DNA from: Tulasnella sp. 424
Taxonomy: Eukaryota; Basidiomycota; Agaricomycetes; Cantharellales; Tulasnellaceae
Assembly (NCBI GenBank): GCA_019633425.1
Contig: WSUB01000006.1
Coordinates: 62,001-126,000, forward strand
DNA length: 64,000 nucleotides
Direction of reading: 5' to 3'
A model generated the notes under the pieces. It was not told where the DNA came from, did no database searches, and was given only the letters and a program-made list of their open reading frames with translations. This document shows, piece by piece, positions 38,226 to 48,610 of the stretch; position 1 is the stretch's first letter; every line of letters starts with the position of its first letter. A program made the translations under genes and the position numbers.

Positions 38226-38781
38226 ATGGTACTATCTTCCGGCGCGCTTTGGCCTTTGGCCTAATGAGACTGGGTGTTTCCCATCTCCTTGAAACCGTCA
38301 ACCATCGCTTTGGCCTGTTCACGCCTAAAGGGACTCCGATCCCATAAGGTCTGGCTTTATTCAGAGCCATTAAATTGGTACTTGACGGAATAACCGACAG
38401 AACATATCGCATTATAAATCGGCTACATTGCACAGAATACATCAAGTTTGATAGTAAGCAATGGGCGCTCTCGAGCGACTCGGTGAGAACAAGATCCCGC
38501 GAGGCGTCAGCGCTGCCTTCCATGTCGCCGATGTTGGTACAGACTTGTAGGACCTCGGAGTGGAGCACGATGGCCTCGCTATACTTGCTTCGGAGCTGAT
38601 GTACCTCGCGAGACTTGACATCGCGGAGGCTTGGCCTGTTCTGTCGCCGATGTCGGTATAGATTTTCAACACCTCAGAGTAGAGCGCGATGGTTTCGCTA
38701 TACTCGCTTCGAAGTCGATGCAGCTCAGCGAGTCCCCACAAGGCGTTGGCTCTGCCTTTATGTCGCCGGTGCCCATCGGAT
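38226..38781 (-). pseudogene. decayed tetratricopeptide repeats downstream of the HSF-kinase gene
   Basis: Reading on past the stop at 38,782 shows at least two more repeat units of the type LHRLRSEYSETIALYSEVL followed by KIYTDIGDRTGQASA, split over different frames. The stop arose where AAA of the unit became TAA. One base is missing a few codons later, and a further frame change lies near 38,585. The kinase gene therefore once had a longer repeat tail. Confidence 0.55.
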
Positions 38782-41312
38782 TTACAACCCCTCGGAGTAG
38801 TACGCGACGGCCTCGTTATACTCGCTTCGGAGCCGACGTATCTCAGCGAGACTTGACAGAGCGTAAGGTTGGCCTGTTCTGTCGCCGATGTCGGTGCGGA
38901 TTTGCGGGGCCTCCGAGGAGTGCGAGATGGCCTCGCTGTACCTGTACTGAAATGTTTCAGTGCACATACGCAAAATGCTACGACGCCCCGCAAAGCGGAA
39001 GCAGGCATTGTGGAATGACCTTGTATTGTCTGTGACCATGGTTGGGAAAAGTTGATGCAGAATACTGGGCATTCGTGGGCGCTGTTTCGCCTCAAATGCC
39101 CAACACTTGGTTAGGCAGTCGGGCAGATTTTGGAATACTGGGGCGGCATCCGCAGAGGTTTCGTCAACGAGCCGGCTCATCAATGTTTCGGTTGAACCGG
39201 GTGGATCTTTGCGCATAAAGGCCATAAGTATCCCACCATCTCCTTTAGCAGCGTTGTATGGCGCGCAATCGGTCACTATCTGATAACCAGACCGGTAAAA
39301 TTGTCAGAGAAGCTGGAAGGCTGAATTTCGATAGCATCGTACCTCAAAGGCAGTACAACCCCACGCCCAGACATCGCTTTCAAGAGTATGCTTGCTTTCC
39401 TCCTCCGAAAGGAGTTCTGGGCTCATGTATCGCATGGAACCTTTGATAGAGCGGGATGTGGTGAGGCCAGTTGAAATGCCGGATTCCCCTACAAACGATG
39501 CTAAACCAAAGTCACATAATACGGCTTGGAGGCTGTCGTTCATGAGAATATTGGTCTAGAAATCATGTTAGTTATATTTGTCTTGTTCAGAAGGAGGGAG
39601 GCTCACTGGTTTTAAATCTCCGTGGCAGATGGGTGGATTACAGCCATGTAGATAGTCCATTCCCAGAGCGATATCTCGAATCTTCAACGGGGTTCAAGCT
39701 CTGCTTTGAAACACTTGCGACTGAAAGAAGACCCACAATATCCAAGCGCTTAAGGACGCCAACTTGTAATTTCTCTAGATATTGTGAAACGTTGCCATTG
39801 GCCATGAATGGTGAGATCAATTGAGCTATTTCGTAATTGTCGCTGAGATAGAAGCCTATTAGCCGGAGAACGTGAGGGTGGTTCGCTTTGGCCCATATCT
39901 TGAGTTCTCTTGCGAGGCGCTAAAAATCCTATGAGCGCTGTGGGAAACGGACTCAGTTTCTGAGAGTACCGACCAAGGCGACGCGCTTGCGGACACCCCT
40001 TGTCCCGACAGTCCGGAGCTCTTTGACAGCAACCGATGTAGGATTTTGAGACCACCCGTCCAAAGTCGCCAGAAGAACCTCGCCATATTTGCCTGATCCA
40101 ACTTCAGAGCTATCCATTATTGTCAATCGAGACTGTGGAATTCGGAGGTGGATCAGCTCATCCAGCGTCGATCGCTGCGAAAACCAGATGCCTGTCATTC
40201 GCTTATCGTTCAAACCGAGATCGGGTAAGACGAACCAAACTAATTTCGGAGACATCCAAATCAAGATGGTTAGTGTTTTGTAGCGCAGTGGCCGTCGAGT
40301 GATGGTGATGCGGAGGTGGGATGTTCAATTGAGAAAATGCGGTGCGGGATTCACTGCGTCTCTGCTGGTTTGGGAGTTCAGGGGGCCCTGATCGTTTAAA
40401 GTTGGCGACAACCTCAGGTGGTGAGTTGCGAGTGAGAGTCGGGTGAGCTATGTTAGTATGTCGTTATCGGTAGGTTGAGTTCGGAATGGAGGTTCAAAGA
40501 GAGTCGGTGGTGGGTAGGTTGAGATTTGAGCGGGGCGGGGTAAATAGACGAGACCCAAGTTTCGCAAGGGTAGCGAAATTGCGCGACGGACAAGGCATCC
40601 CAAGGTAGCGAGATATACGATAAGAGGTAGAGAAGACGGCTGGGTTAGCATATGCAAATGATGTGTGAGAGAGAGCCTGACGAGCGAAAAGATGAAGGGT
40701 ACGGCGAGGGCACCACACAGCAGCAACGCCAGGAAGGAAACTACCGAAAGGAGTAAATACTCACCCCACGTGCTAGCATCTGGGTCGTCGATTGCTGGGT
40801 CTACATCACGAAGGTTGACCTTGCGCAAGAAACCATAGATCTAAATGGCATATAGTTGCAATTACCCAACGGCAATCATGTGCCGAGCAAGGTGAGTGGG
40901 AAAGGGTGAGCTTCGGCATTATGGAACCAGGGCAAGGTACCTCAGGAGGACACGAAAGTACCAGTGGGTCGAGAGTGGAGGAGGAGAGAGAGAGCTGAGC
41001 TGCAACGACTTACGTTGAGCTGACTGGAGAAGGAGGCGAAACGGGATTGACGGAAGATACTTGGGAGGACCTGCAGTGCGAGCTGCTCTGGTCGCTCGAC
41101 GATGATTTGCTCTCCATTAGCGTCCCAACGGATCATTGATTGATATTCTGGCCGTTCAAGTAGGCTTTAGAGACAACGGAAGCAAAAAAGAAAGTGATGC
41201 CGAATGAGCGTCATCGAAGTCAATTTCGATCCCGACTGGGAAGCGGCGGCAGAGCAGCGAGCACTTACGCGTAGAGCTTGGTGAGGAAGGTTGCCCGAGG
41301 TTTGCTCTCCAT
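38782..41312 (-). CDS. HSF-type DNA-binding domain fused to TKL kinase and tetratricopeptide repeats
   Basis: Minus-strand exons: 41312-41269, 41164-41014, 40840-40765, 40447-40236, 40174-39974, 39919-39737, 39681-39607, 39555-39343, 39279-38782; 550 residues. Residues 7-115 read as a heat-shock-factor DNA-binding domain (ATFLTKLYALLERP, IRWDANGEQI, VLPSIFRQSRFASF, QLNIYGFLRKVNL, HPTLTRNSPPEVV). The exon finishing that domain (40447-40236) continues in frame into the leader that begins the sister kinases (DVSEISL), whose own ATG is here ATC. The kinase follows with loop GSGKYGEV (187-194), Lys212, HGD Asp311, DFG Asp329 and SPE. The tail holds one and a half tetratricopeptide units (FQYRYSEAI, GDRTGQPYALSSLAE, EYNEAVAYYSEGL) before the stop. 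Intron 3 is 317 nt, unusually long here. A TATAAAG box lies at 41,641-41,647. Confidence 0.7.
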
Positions 41313-42356
41313 TTTTGACGGTCCAAGAGATCGAGAATGTCTGGACGGGTCCTGGTTGCGGTGGTCTATGCCGAGCGAGCTGGGGCTACTTGAAGGGAGG
41401 GAGGGCGCAGGTAAACCGTAGACGAGCGAGTTTGTTGATGGTGGATAGGAAGGGTGATTGTGGCCGTCCCTTGTTGAAGGAGTCGAGGATGGACGGTATG
41501 CGGAAGCGTTGTGAAAGAGGGTTGCAGGAGGCGCTTTGCAGAGTGCCTACAACTGCGAGATTCCGAGGTGAGGAATGATTTGTGAGTGGGTCCACACCAA
41601 GAATAAAAATACGACAGAGAGTAAGATACTACCAGCACTACTTTATATGCTGTTGTTGTAACCTCGAATTGAGGGTGGGGGTGGGTTCGTGGTCGTGGGC
41701 GGCTCTCGGACTCGGAATTGCACCCATGCGATAGGTAGGTGCATCGCTTCTCATGTTATGTCACCGTCCCTGCGGAATCTTTCAAGCTCTGCAGCTCTAA
41801 CGGTGCATGCAAGCACTACGATTCGCTTCATTCCCCATGTAACGTGGAGTGTTATTTTAACCTAAGTGTTATCGTCTCTCTTGGTCTGGCCTGCATTTCG
41901 GGATACGGAAATCTTGAACAAACAGATCACGACAAACAGTCCGAAAATTCTCGAATCCTGGTGGAGGAGACCATTATGGAGCGCAATAATGCCATAGCCA
42001 TCTGCAGTGGAGGGTTGGCCTGGAAGGGGGCCTGAAGCTTCGGGTTAATCTCAACAGTGATGTGTCAAAAACTGAGCGGGCCAAGGTCAAAAAGAATGCT
42101 GTGTACAGTGCAGGATCAGCGCGCGCCGTACACAATGCCTTGGCCTTCCCTACTATTCCTTTTCTTCCTTCCACTTTCACGCTGGAATACTTTCCAATCA
42201 CCCCAATAGGAATCGGCTTTCACCGGTCCTTAACTAGCCTACACCCCTACCACTTCCCAATAGCCTTCGGCATCGTAGACCCAATTCCGCTTATATTTCT
42301 CTCACCCATAGTTACTACATGTAGCATTGAGTTCAGGGGGGATTAAAGTATAAAAA
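41313..42356. other. intergenic: HSF-kinase promoter and kinase-RRM 3' flank
   Basis: Contains a minus-strand TATAAAG box (41,641-41,647) about 330 bp upstream of the HSF-kinase ATG, implying a long leader or an unseen upstream intron. The stretch from about 41,950 to 42,150 resembles the Gbp2 3' flank copies at 37,620 and 45,490. No gene called. Confidence 0.4.
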
Positions 42357-45099
42357 CTACATTTGTCTGCTGGGCGTCGCAATATGCGTTGGCTGGCGAG
42401 ATATGGACGAGGTGCAAATGTCACTGGAGAAGTCCCTGCCATCTTCGTCTCTTCCGCCACTAGTACTGACGGCATCAGCAGCGGAGATAGGTGCGGTAGA
42501 GTGAATATCGGCCCCCTGGAGCTGGAAAGTGTGGTTATGTCAGGTGTTAGGTGGCGATCGTACCGCCGCTTAGAGTAGAGCTTACCTCCCGGACTTCCAG
42601 TCGCCGCCCGTACCATTCATATCCATCAAACATTTCTGTTAGAAAAGGCATAAGCATTGAACAGCTGAACGCTGCAAGTGGACTTTACGGATGGCGATCT
42701 GAGCATCCCTGGCACTTGCGAACACAACGGTTCCAGAGCCTTGCACACGCCCAGAAGGACTAATGTTGATTTCGGCCCTCAGAACGCTTCCGGCAGAACG
42801 GAAGAGCTCTGTAAGGACCTGCCACGTGACTTGGTAGGGGAGCTGAGCCAATTCAATGTCTCAGCTGAAGAACGCTAACGCGATATCGATGTTTGCAGAC
42901 GCTTACATTGCCAACATAAAGCTGATTGATATTCCCGCGAGGAAGGGGAAGGGGTCGAGATCTATCGGTTCGGCTTGCACTAGCTGTACCCATGTTTCTA
43001 CGAGTAGATCCCATGTCCAATCGGGACTCAGCTCCACAGTCCTACATATACGTGGAATCGTCATCTAGTAATGCCTTCGCCCCTGAATGAGTCTCACCCC
43101 TCGAACTTCAAGTATTTGCCCAGACCAGGAATAGCCGTTGAACATTCCTGTTGCCGAAGTCATGAGTTTCATGAACAAGTCGATCATCATAATTGGACCC
43201 ACGAATAGCCCTCTCAGCATCTTCAGGACTCTCGAACACAACGGTTCCGGTGCTCCTGCCACGCATATTGACTCGGTTGACGGAAGCGCTGACAACGGTT
43301 CCGGCAGAACGAAAGAGGACTTCAAGATCTTGCCGTCCAGTTTGGTATGGTAGCTAAATTGTTAAGGCGCGGCTTAGCAAAAGAATGAGTGGAGTTCTGG
43401 TTAGGGATGCTCACGTTGCTAACGTGGACCCGAATCCGACTCCAGAAATTGCTGGCCCCGATACCACCAGGCAAAACCACCGAGTCTTGACCCAGTCCAC
43501 CTCCCTCCGAATCAAGTTTCCGGGGAAGTTGAGGCAGAGATGTGGACTCAAAACGTCCCAACAAGGGAGTCAAGGGCGCCTTTTGATGGGCGCTAAAGTC
43601 TACAGGAGCCACGGGGCAAGAGCAATGTAGGTTGGGTAAGGGTTCAGGAGAAGCCTGAGTCGCATGGTCTAGCGATAGCGGTGAAAGGGGCCCGGTGGCA
43701 ATATCTTCTACTTCACTGGAGAGAGGAAAGTTGCGATATTTCAGTCCGCGCCAACAAATGCTATACGCCCCTGGAATTGAAACTAGGACTGTGGATTAAC
43801 CTTGTTTCCTCCATGTTCCTATTCTGGAAGATTTGACGCAGGATGCTAGGCATTTGCGGGCGCTGTCTTGTCTCGAAGTCCCAACACTTGGTTAGGCAGT
43901 CTGGCAAGTTTTGGAATGCTGGATGGGCATCGGCAGAGGATTCATCAGCGAGTCGGCTCATCAATGTTTCGGTTAAGCCGGGGGGATCTTTGCGCATAAA
44001 GGCCATGAGTATCCCACTATCTCCCTTGAGGGCATGGTAGGGTGCGCAATCGGTCACTATCTTATGGTCAAACCAGAAAGTTTGTCAAGTGAACAAAAAA
44101 AGGAAGCTGGAAGCCTCTCACCTCAAAGGCAGTGCATCCCCATGCCCAGATATCGCTTTCCAGCGTATGCTTAGCGTCTTCCTCCAAATGGAGTTCTGGA
44201 CTCATGTATCGAATGGAGCCTTTGATAGAGCGGGACGTTGTGAGTCCAGTCGAAATACACGATTCCTCGACAAAAGATGCCAAGCCAAAGTCACATAAGA
44301 CAGCTTGGAGACTGTCGTTCATGAGAACATTGGTCTAGCAATTCTGTTAGTCCTGTAGTGTCACCCTCGGAAAGAGGACTGCTCACTGGTTTTAGATCTC
44401 CGTGGCAGATGGGCGGATCACAGCTATGTAGATAATTCATTCCCAAAGTAATATCCTGAATCTTAAGCAGCGTTTAAGCTCTGTTTTGAGGCACTTGTGA
44501 CTAAGGAAAGACTCACAATATCCAAGCGTTTATGGACGCCGACTTCTAAGTTCTCTAGATACTGGGAAACATTGCCATTGGTCATGAACGGTGAGATCAA
44601 TTGAGCAATTTCGTAATTGTCGCTGAGATAGTAGCCAACCAGCTGGAGAACGTGAGGGTGGTTCGCTTTGGCCCATATCTTGAGCTCTCTTGCGAGGCGC
44701 TAAAAATGGTGTAAGGGTTGCGGAAAACCAAGATTAGTTGTAGAGAGTACCGACTAAAGCCATGCGTTTGCGGACGCCTCTCGTTCCAACGGCTCGAAGC
44801 TCTTTGACAGCGACCAATATGGGAGTTTGAGACGACCCGTCTAATGTCGCCAGAAGAACCTCTCCATATCTGCCGCATCCGATTTCAGAGCTGTCCATTA
44901 TCGTCAATCGAGACGATGGAATTAGGAAATGAATCAGGTCATCGAGTGTCGATCGCTGCGAACCAGATGACTGTTAATTACTATTCGATTATCATTTGGG
45001 CCGGGATCGGGCAAGACGAACCAATGTAATTTCGGACACGTCCAAATCAAGATTATTAGTGCTTTGTAGCTCAGAGATGGAAGGACTGGGATTCGCCAT
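42357..45099 (-). CDS. TKL protein kinase fused to two RNA-recognition motifs
   Basis: Intact 671-residue chimera. Minus-strand exons: 45099-45022, 44955-44755, 44699-44517, 44461-44387, 44334-44122, 44060-43801, 43715-43415, 43353-43203, 43147-43098, 43041-42907, 42842-42689, 42635-42586, 42521-42357. Kinase: loop GCGRYGEV (52-59), Lys77, alpha-C Glu98, HGD Asp176, DFG Asp194, SPE 224-226. Intron 6 (GTTAAT donor, CTCCAG acceptor) joins the C-lobe to a Pro/Ser-rich linker (about 337-437). RRM-a spans 438-504 (LPYQTGRQDLEVLF, TGTVVFES) and RRM-b 550-617 (LPYQVTWQVLTELF, QGSGTVVFAS), separated by a segment ending QLYVGN. Both resemble RRM2 of the adjacent Gbp2-like gene. A short remnant of its glycine-rich exon (GRDFSSDI) ends the protein. 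Likely a Ser/Thr kinase that could be brought to RNA; targets unknown. Confidence 0.75.
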
Positions 45100-45863
45100 G
45101 GGGGGGGTGCGAGGTGGGGGTTGGATTTTTGTGGTTGCGGGAGGCTCTGCGCCAGTAGTCAAATGGAAACAGGAGAATGCGATGCGGTGCGTGACCCCTT
45201 TGGCACCCTGTCCATTGTCCCTGGCCGTGTGAAACGGGACGTCCCCATCTTCGGGGTTTCAAGCCCTGCAGCTCTAATGTGAGCCAGCAAGCTCTACTGC
45301 TGCTCTAGACTACTTGCCTCATTCTCGACGTTCAGCGTTTTAGACATATTGCTTTATGTAAGCTTATATTGGGGTTATTGTCTCTCATCATGATCTTATG
45401 TGCATTCCAGATAGGGAAATCTTGAGAAAGCAGGCTGGATCATGACAAGCAGTCCGATACACTCGAATTGCGGTGAAGGAGAAGATTATGGAAGGCGGTA
45501 GTGCCGTAGCTATCGGTGAACGGTTGGCCCGGAAGGGGTTTCGAATTCTCGGGCCAATCTTAGCAGAGATATGGCAAAATTGACCGTAGAATGGGGGGTT
45601 AGGGACAAAAGATAAAGCGAGCCGTACACAGTGGCTTGGTCCCAATTCCTGTTCGACTCAGCGCGTATGGGACCCCGCTTCGGGCGTCTTCGTTTCGTGG
45701 TCTCCTTCGCTGTTGGGTCCAGTAACGGGAGCGAGGAATGAATTTGGATTACCGACAGGTCTGTAACTGTAAATAGAAGAAACATTGAAGCATAATGGAA
45801 CAGAATACACTGGAACCTCCACGAAGAGAGGAACCATCACCAAGACGGCGATAGATTTTGTGT
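45100..45863. repeat. duplicated flank: kinase promoter and Gbp2-like 3' flank
   Basis: Non-coding sequence between the kinase-RRM start and the Gbp2-like stop, homologous to 37,276-37,990. It is the probable source copy, because here the Gbp2-like gene is complete. Confidence 0.45.
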
Positions 45864-48419
45864 TCACATCATCGGGGCAACAGAACCACCCTTTGCAGCG
45901 CCCGGGGTGAACGTGTGCCAGCGGTCGTTGAAAGCGACATCTGCAGATTCCAGGTCAGACGATGCGTCAATCATCGAGAACGGACTAAAAGACGTACCCA
46001 AAGGTCTTCCGCCATACATGTAGCCTTGGAACTTAGCTATATCGTATAAAGGGAGTTGTGAGCGCACGAGCAGAAAAGACGGAAGGGAGAACGTACCGAT
46101 AGCGGTTTCGGCCTCTTCCGTTTGCGTAAACTGAACGACACCGGCGCCTTTCGACCGAGTCCCGTCGAACAAGATTTCGGCAAGTTCGACATTTCCAGTA
46201 GTCTCAAAGAGCTCAACGAGGTCCTCATTTGCAGTAGACCACGGAAGCTGCATGATTGACATATTGAGCTTAGGCAGAATCCGAGAAACCCCGCAATCGA
46301 CTCACGTTTCGGACCATAATCTGCTGACTGGGCTCCGCGTTGAAATGCATGCGCCGACCCCCACCCCCACCATACCCATGAGAAGGTCCACCACCACCAT
46401 AGCCACCTCCGCTCATATAACCACCCGCACCGCCACCGTTGCTCATCTGTTGATCACGTCCAGCGTATTCGGCATAAATGTCGCTTGGGAAATCCCTGCC
46501 ACCTTCGCTTCCTCCATTGGCACCGGCAGCAGCGGCAACAGCAGCTGCTGCAGCCGGACTACCTCCGTAGCCTCCGCGGAATCCACCTCGCAGACCGCCT
46601 CGGAAGCTACCGCGTCCACCAAAGCCTCCTATGAAGCCTCCACGGAGGCCACCTCGTCCACCACGGAAGGAAGGACCACTCAAGCCAGCATATCGATCCT
46701 TAGGTCCGCAAAGTCAGACAGTGGCTTTTTCGGTGCTCGTTAAAATAGGCCTCACCTCTCGAACTTCCAGTTGTCGCCCATACCAGTCATAGCCGTTGAA
46801 CATCTCTGTTACAAAAGAGATGAGCTTTATGAACATGTCAACCATCATAATTGAACTCACGGATGGCGCTCTGTGCATCCTTGGCACTCTCGAACACAAC
46901 AGTTCCCGAGCCCTTTGCCCGCCCATCAGGACCAATGTTGATGTCAGCCCTAACAACGCTTCCGGCAGAGCGGAAGAGGTCCTTAAGGTCTTGCCATCCA
47001 GCTTGGTAGGGGAGCTGACACAAGGCAATGACGGCCTAGTTAGAGAGGTGTCTAAACTATGCTTGCAGTGGGCTCACATTGCCGACGTATAGCTGATTTC
47101 CGGGGTTGCTATCCACGCGGGGAAGTGGGCGGGAAGGATATCCTCCGGTGAGGCCAGCAATAGCTGCACCCATCTTTCCAGGAACAGGTGTCACACCGAA
47201 TCGGGACTCGGCTTCGCGATCCTATATATCATCCATGACTTAGAGACACACCGTCATGAATGAACCTCGTGGACACTAACCTCGCGAATGAAGACGGGGC
47301 GGCCAATAAGGGGCTGTTCAGTCAGCTCTCGAATCGCTCTTTGGGCGTCCTCGCGGTTGGCAAACTCGACGAGTCTAGCAGTGAGGAAGCCATGAGCAAA
47401 AATGGAAGCCATATATCGGATATATGAACTCACCCGCAGCCCTTGGAAACACCGTTGGGGGTGGTCAGAATCTCGGCGAACGCAACCTCTCCAACTGCAA
47501 CCAAAAACAAGTCCCGCGGAAGCTCCTGTCAATATACCATCCCTCATCCAGCCCAGCTCCAGAACCAGAATGAAAGTCAAAGAATGTGGCTCCTCTCCAG
47601 CAAAATGGGTGCTCCCAGATACGACGGCGTCACCATCAGTCTCCTGCGCAGTTGAACCGCCAATGGCCACGAACATCCCGTCTTCCACATCTCCATGACA
47701 CGCAAGCCGACACCACCTCCACACCCAAGCCACCGGACCATAACCATGACCAAATCAAACAACTAAATCTCTTCCACCCACCAGGCTTCATGAACTCAAT
47801 CAGGTCGCCGTACTTGACATCATAGGCGAGGTTGCCGACGTAAACTCGATTCTCGCGCTTGCTGATCTTGGCAAACTCGGATGCCTCCTCTTGAGGAGCA
47901 TTCATCGGTCCACCGAGAGAACGGGGGATGCGCTCGGCAGGCTTCTCGCGACGACCACCCCGATGGCCACCGCGCTCGCGCTCGCGGGAGTGGGACCGAG
48001 AACGAGATCCAGACCGAGACCTCGTATACGACCGACGGCGAGACTTGCGGATAGGGGATGAGGAGCGACGTCGAGAACGAGATCTGGACTTGCGGCGACG
48101 CTGCACGGTTTAGAAACCACCCAGTTAGGCAAAAATGCCGATTTCAAAACGGGCGGGGACTCACATCGTCGCGTCTGCTGTCGTAGTGATCACTCTTGCG
48201 TCCTGCACCTGTTTGATCAGCATCATGCTACCCCTCTCAGCCTTTCTCTGGCTTACTGTTGCGATCTTTGTCCCTTGAACGGTCGCGCCTGTCCCTTGAG
48301 CGGTCGCGGCGGCGCTCCCTGCTCCTACTCCTGCTTCTATCCCTATCCCTGTCGCTATCGTCTCTCTTGAGGTCTTTGTCGATGACCATATCACCTTGGC
48401 TTGCGATGGGGTCGTCCAT
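45864..48419 (-). CDS. GBP2: Gbp2/Hrb1-like SR-type RNA-binding protein with three RRMs
   Basis: Nuclear mRNA-binding shuttling protein of the Gbp2/Hrb1 type, linked in yeast to co-transcriptional loading and export quality control of mRNA. It has 569 residues in 12 exons: 48419-48257, 48208-48165, 48100-47782, 47494-47434, 47374-47281, 47221-47078, 47014-46861, 46805-46756, 46698-46306, 46268-46097, 46036-45998, 45940-45864. The N-terminal about 125 residues are RS/RD-rich. RRM1 is at about 152-227 (RVYVGNLAYDV, GCGLVEFAN), RRM2 at about 272-343 (QLYVGN, GSGTVVFES), an RGG/Gly-rich linker at 344-470, and RRM3 at about 472-560 (LPWSTANEDLVELF, GAGVVQF). Order and length fit the family. It is the likely donor of the RRM exons in the two kinase fusions downstream. 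Confidence 0.88.
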
Positions 48420-48610
48420 GACTGCGAGAGCGGGAAAGAGAGTTGGTTGGGTGAAAGGGTGGGGGATGATGAAAAAAGCCGAAATGCAATCAACCGGACT
48501 TAGCGGCGGTACCACACCCAGCCACTCTGACTACATCAACCTCGAGGACGAAAGCTAGTTGATTAATACAACACATCACAGCCTACGAGTCGCATGGATA
48601 CACGAAAATT

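Noticed and set aside
46270..46743. 163-codon Ser/Thr-rich open frame on the plus strand
   Set aside because: It is the antisense shadow of the glycine-rich exon of the Gbp2-like gene.
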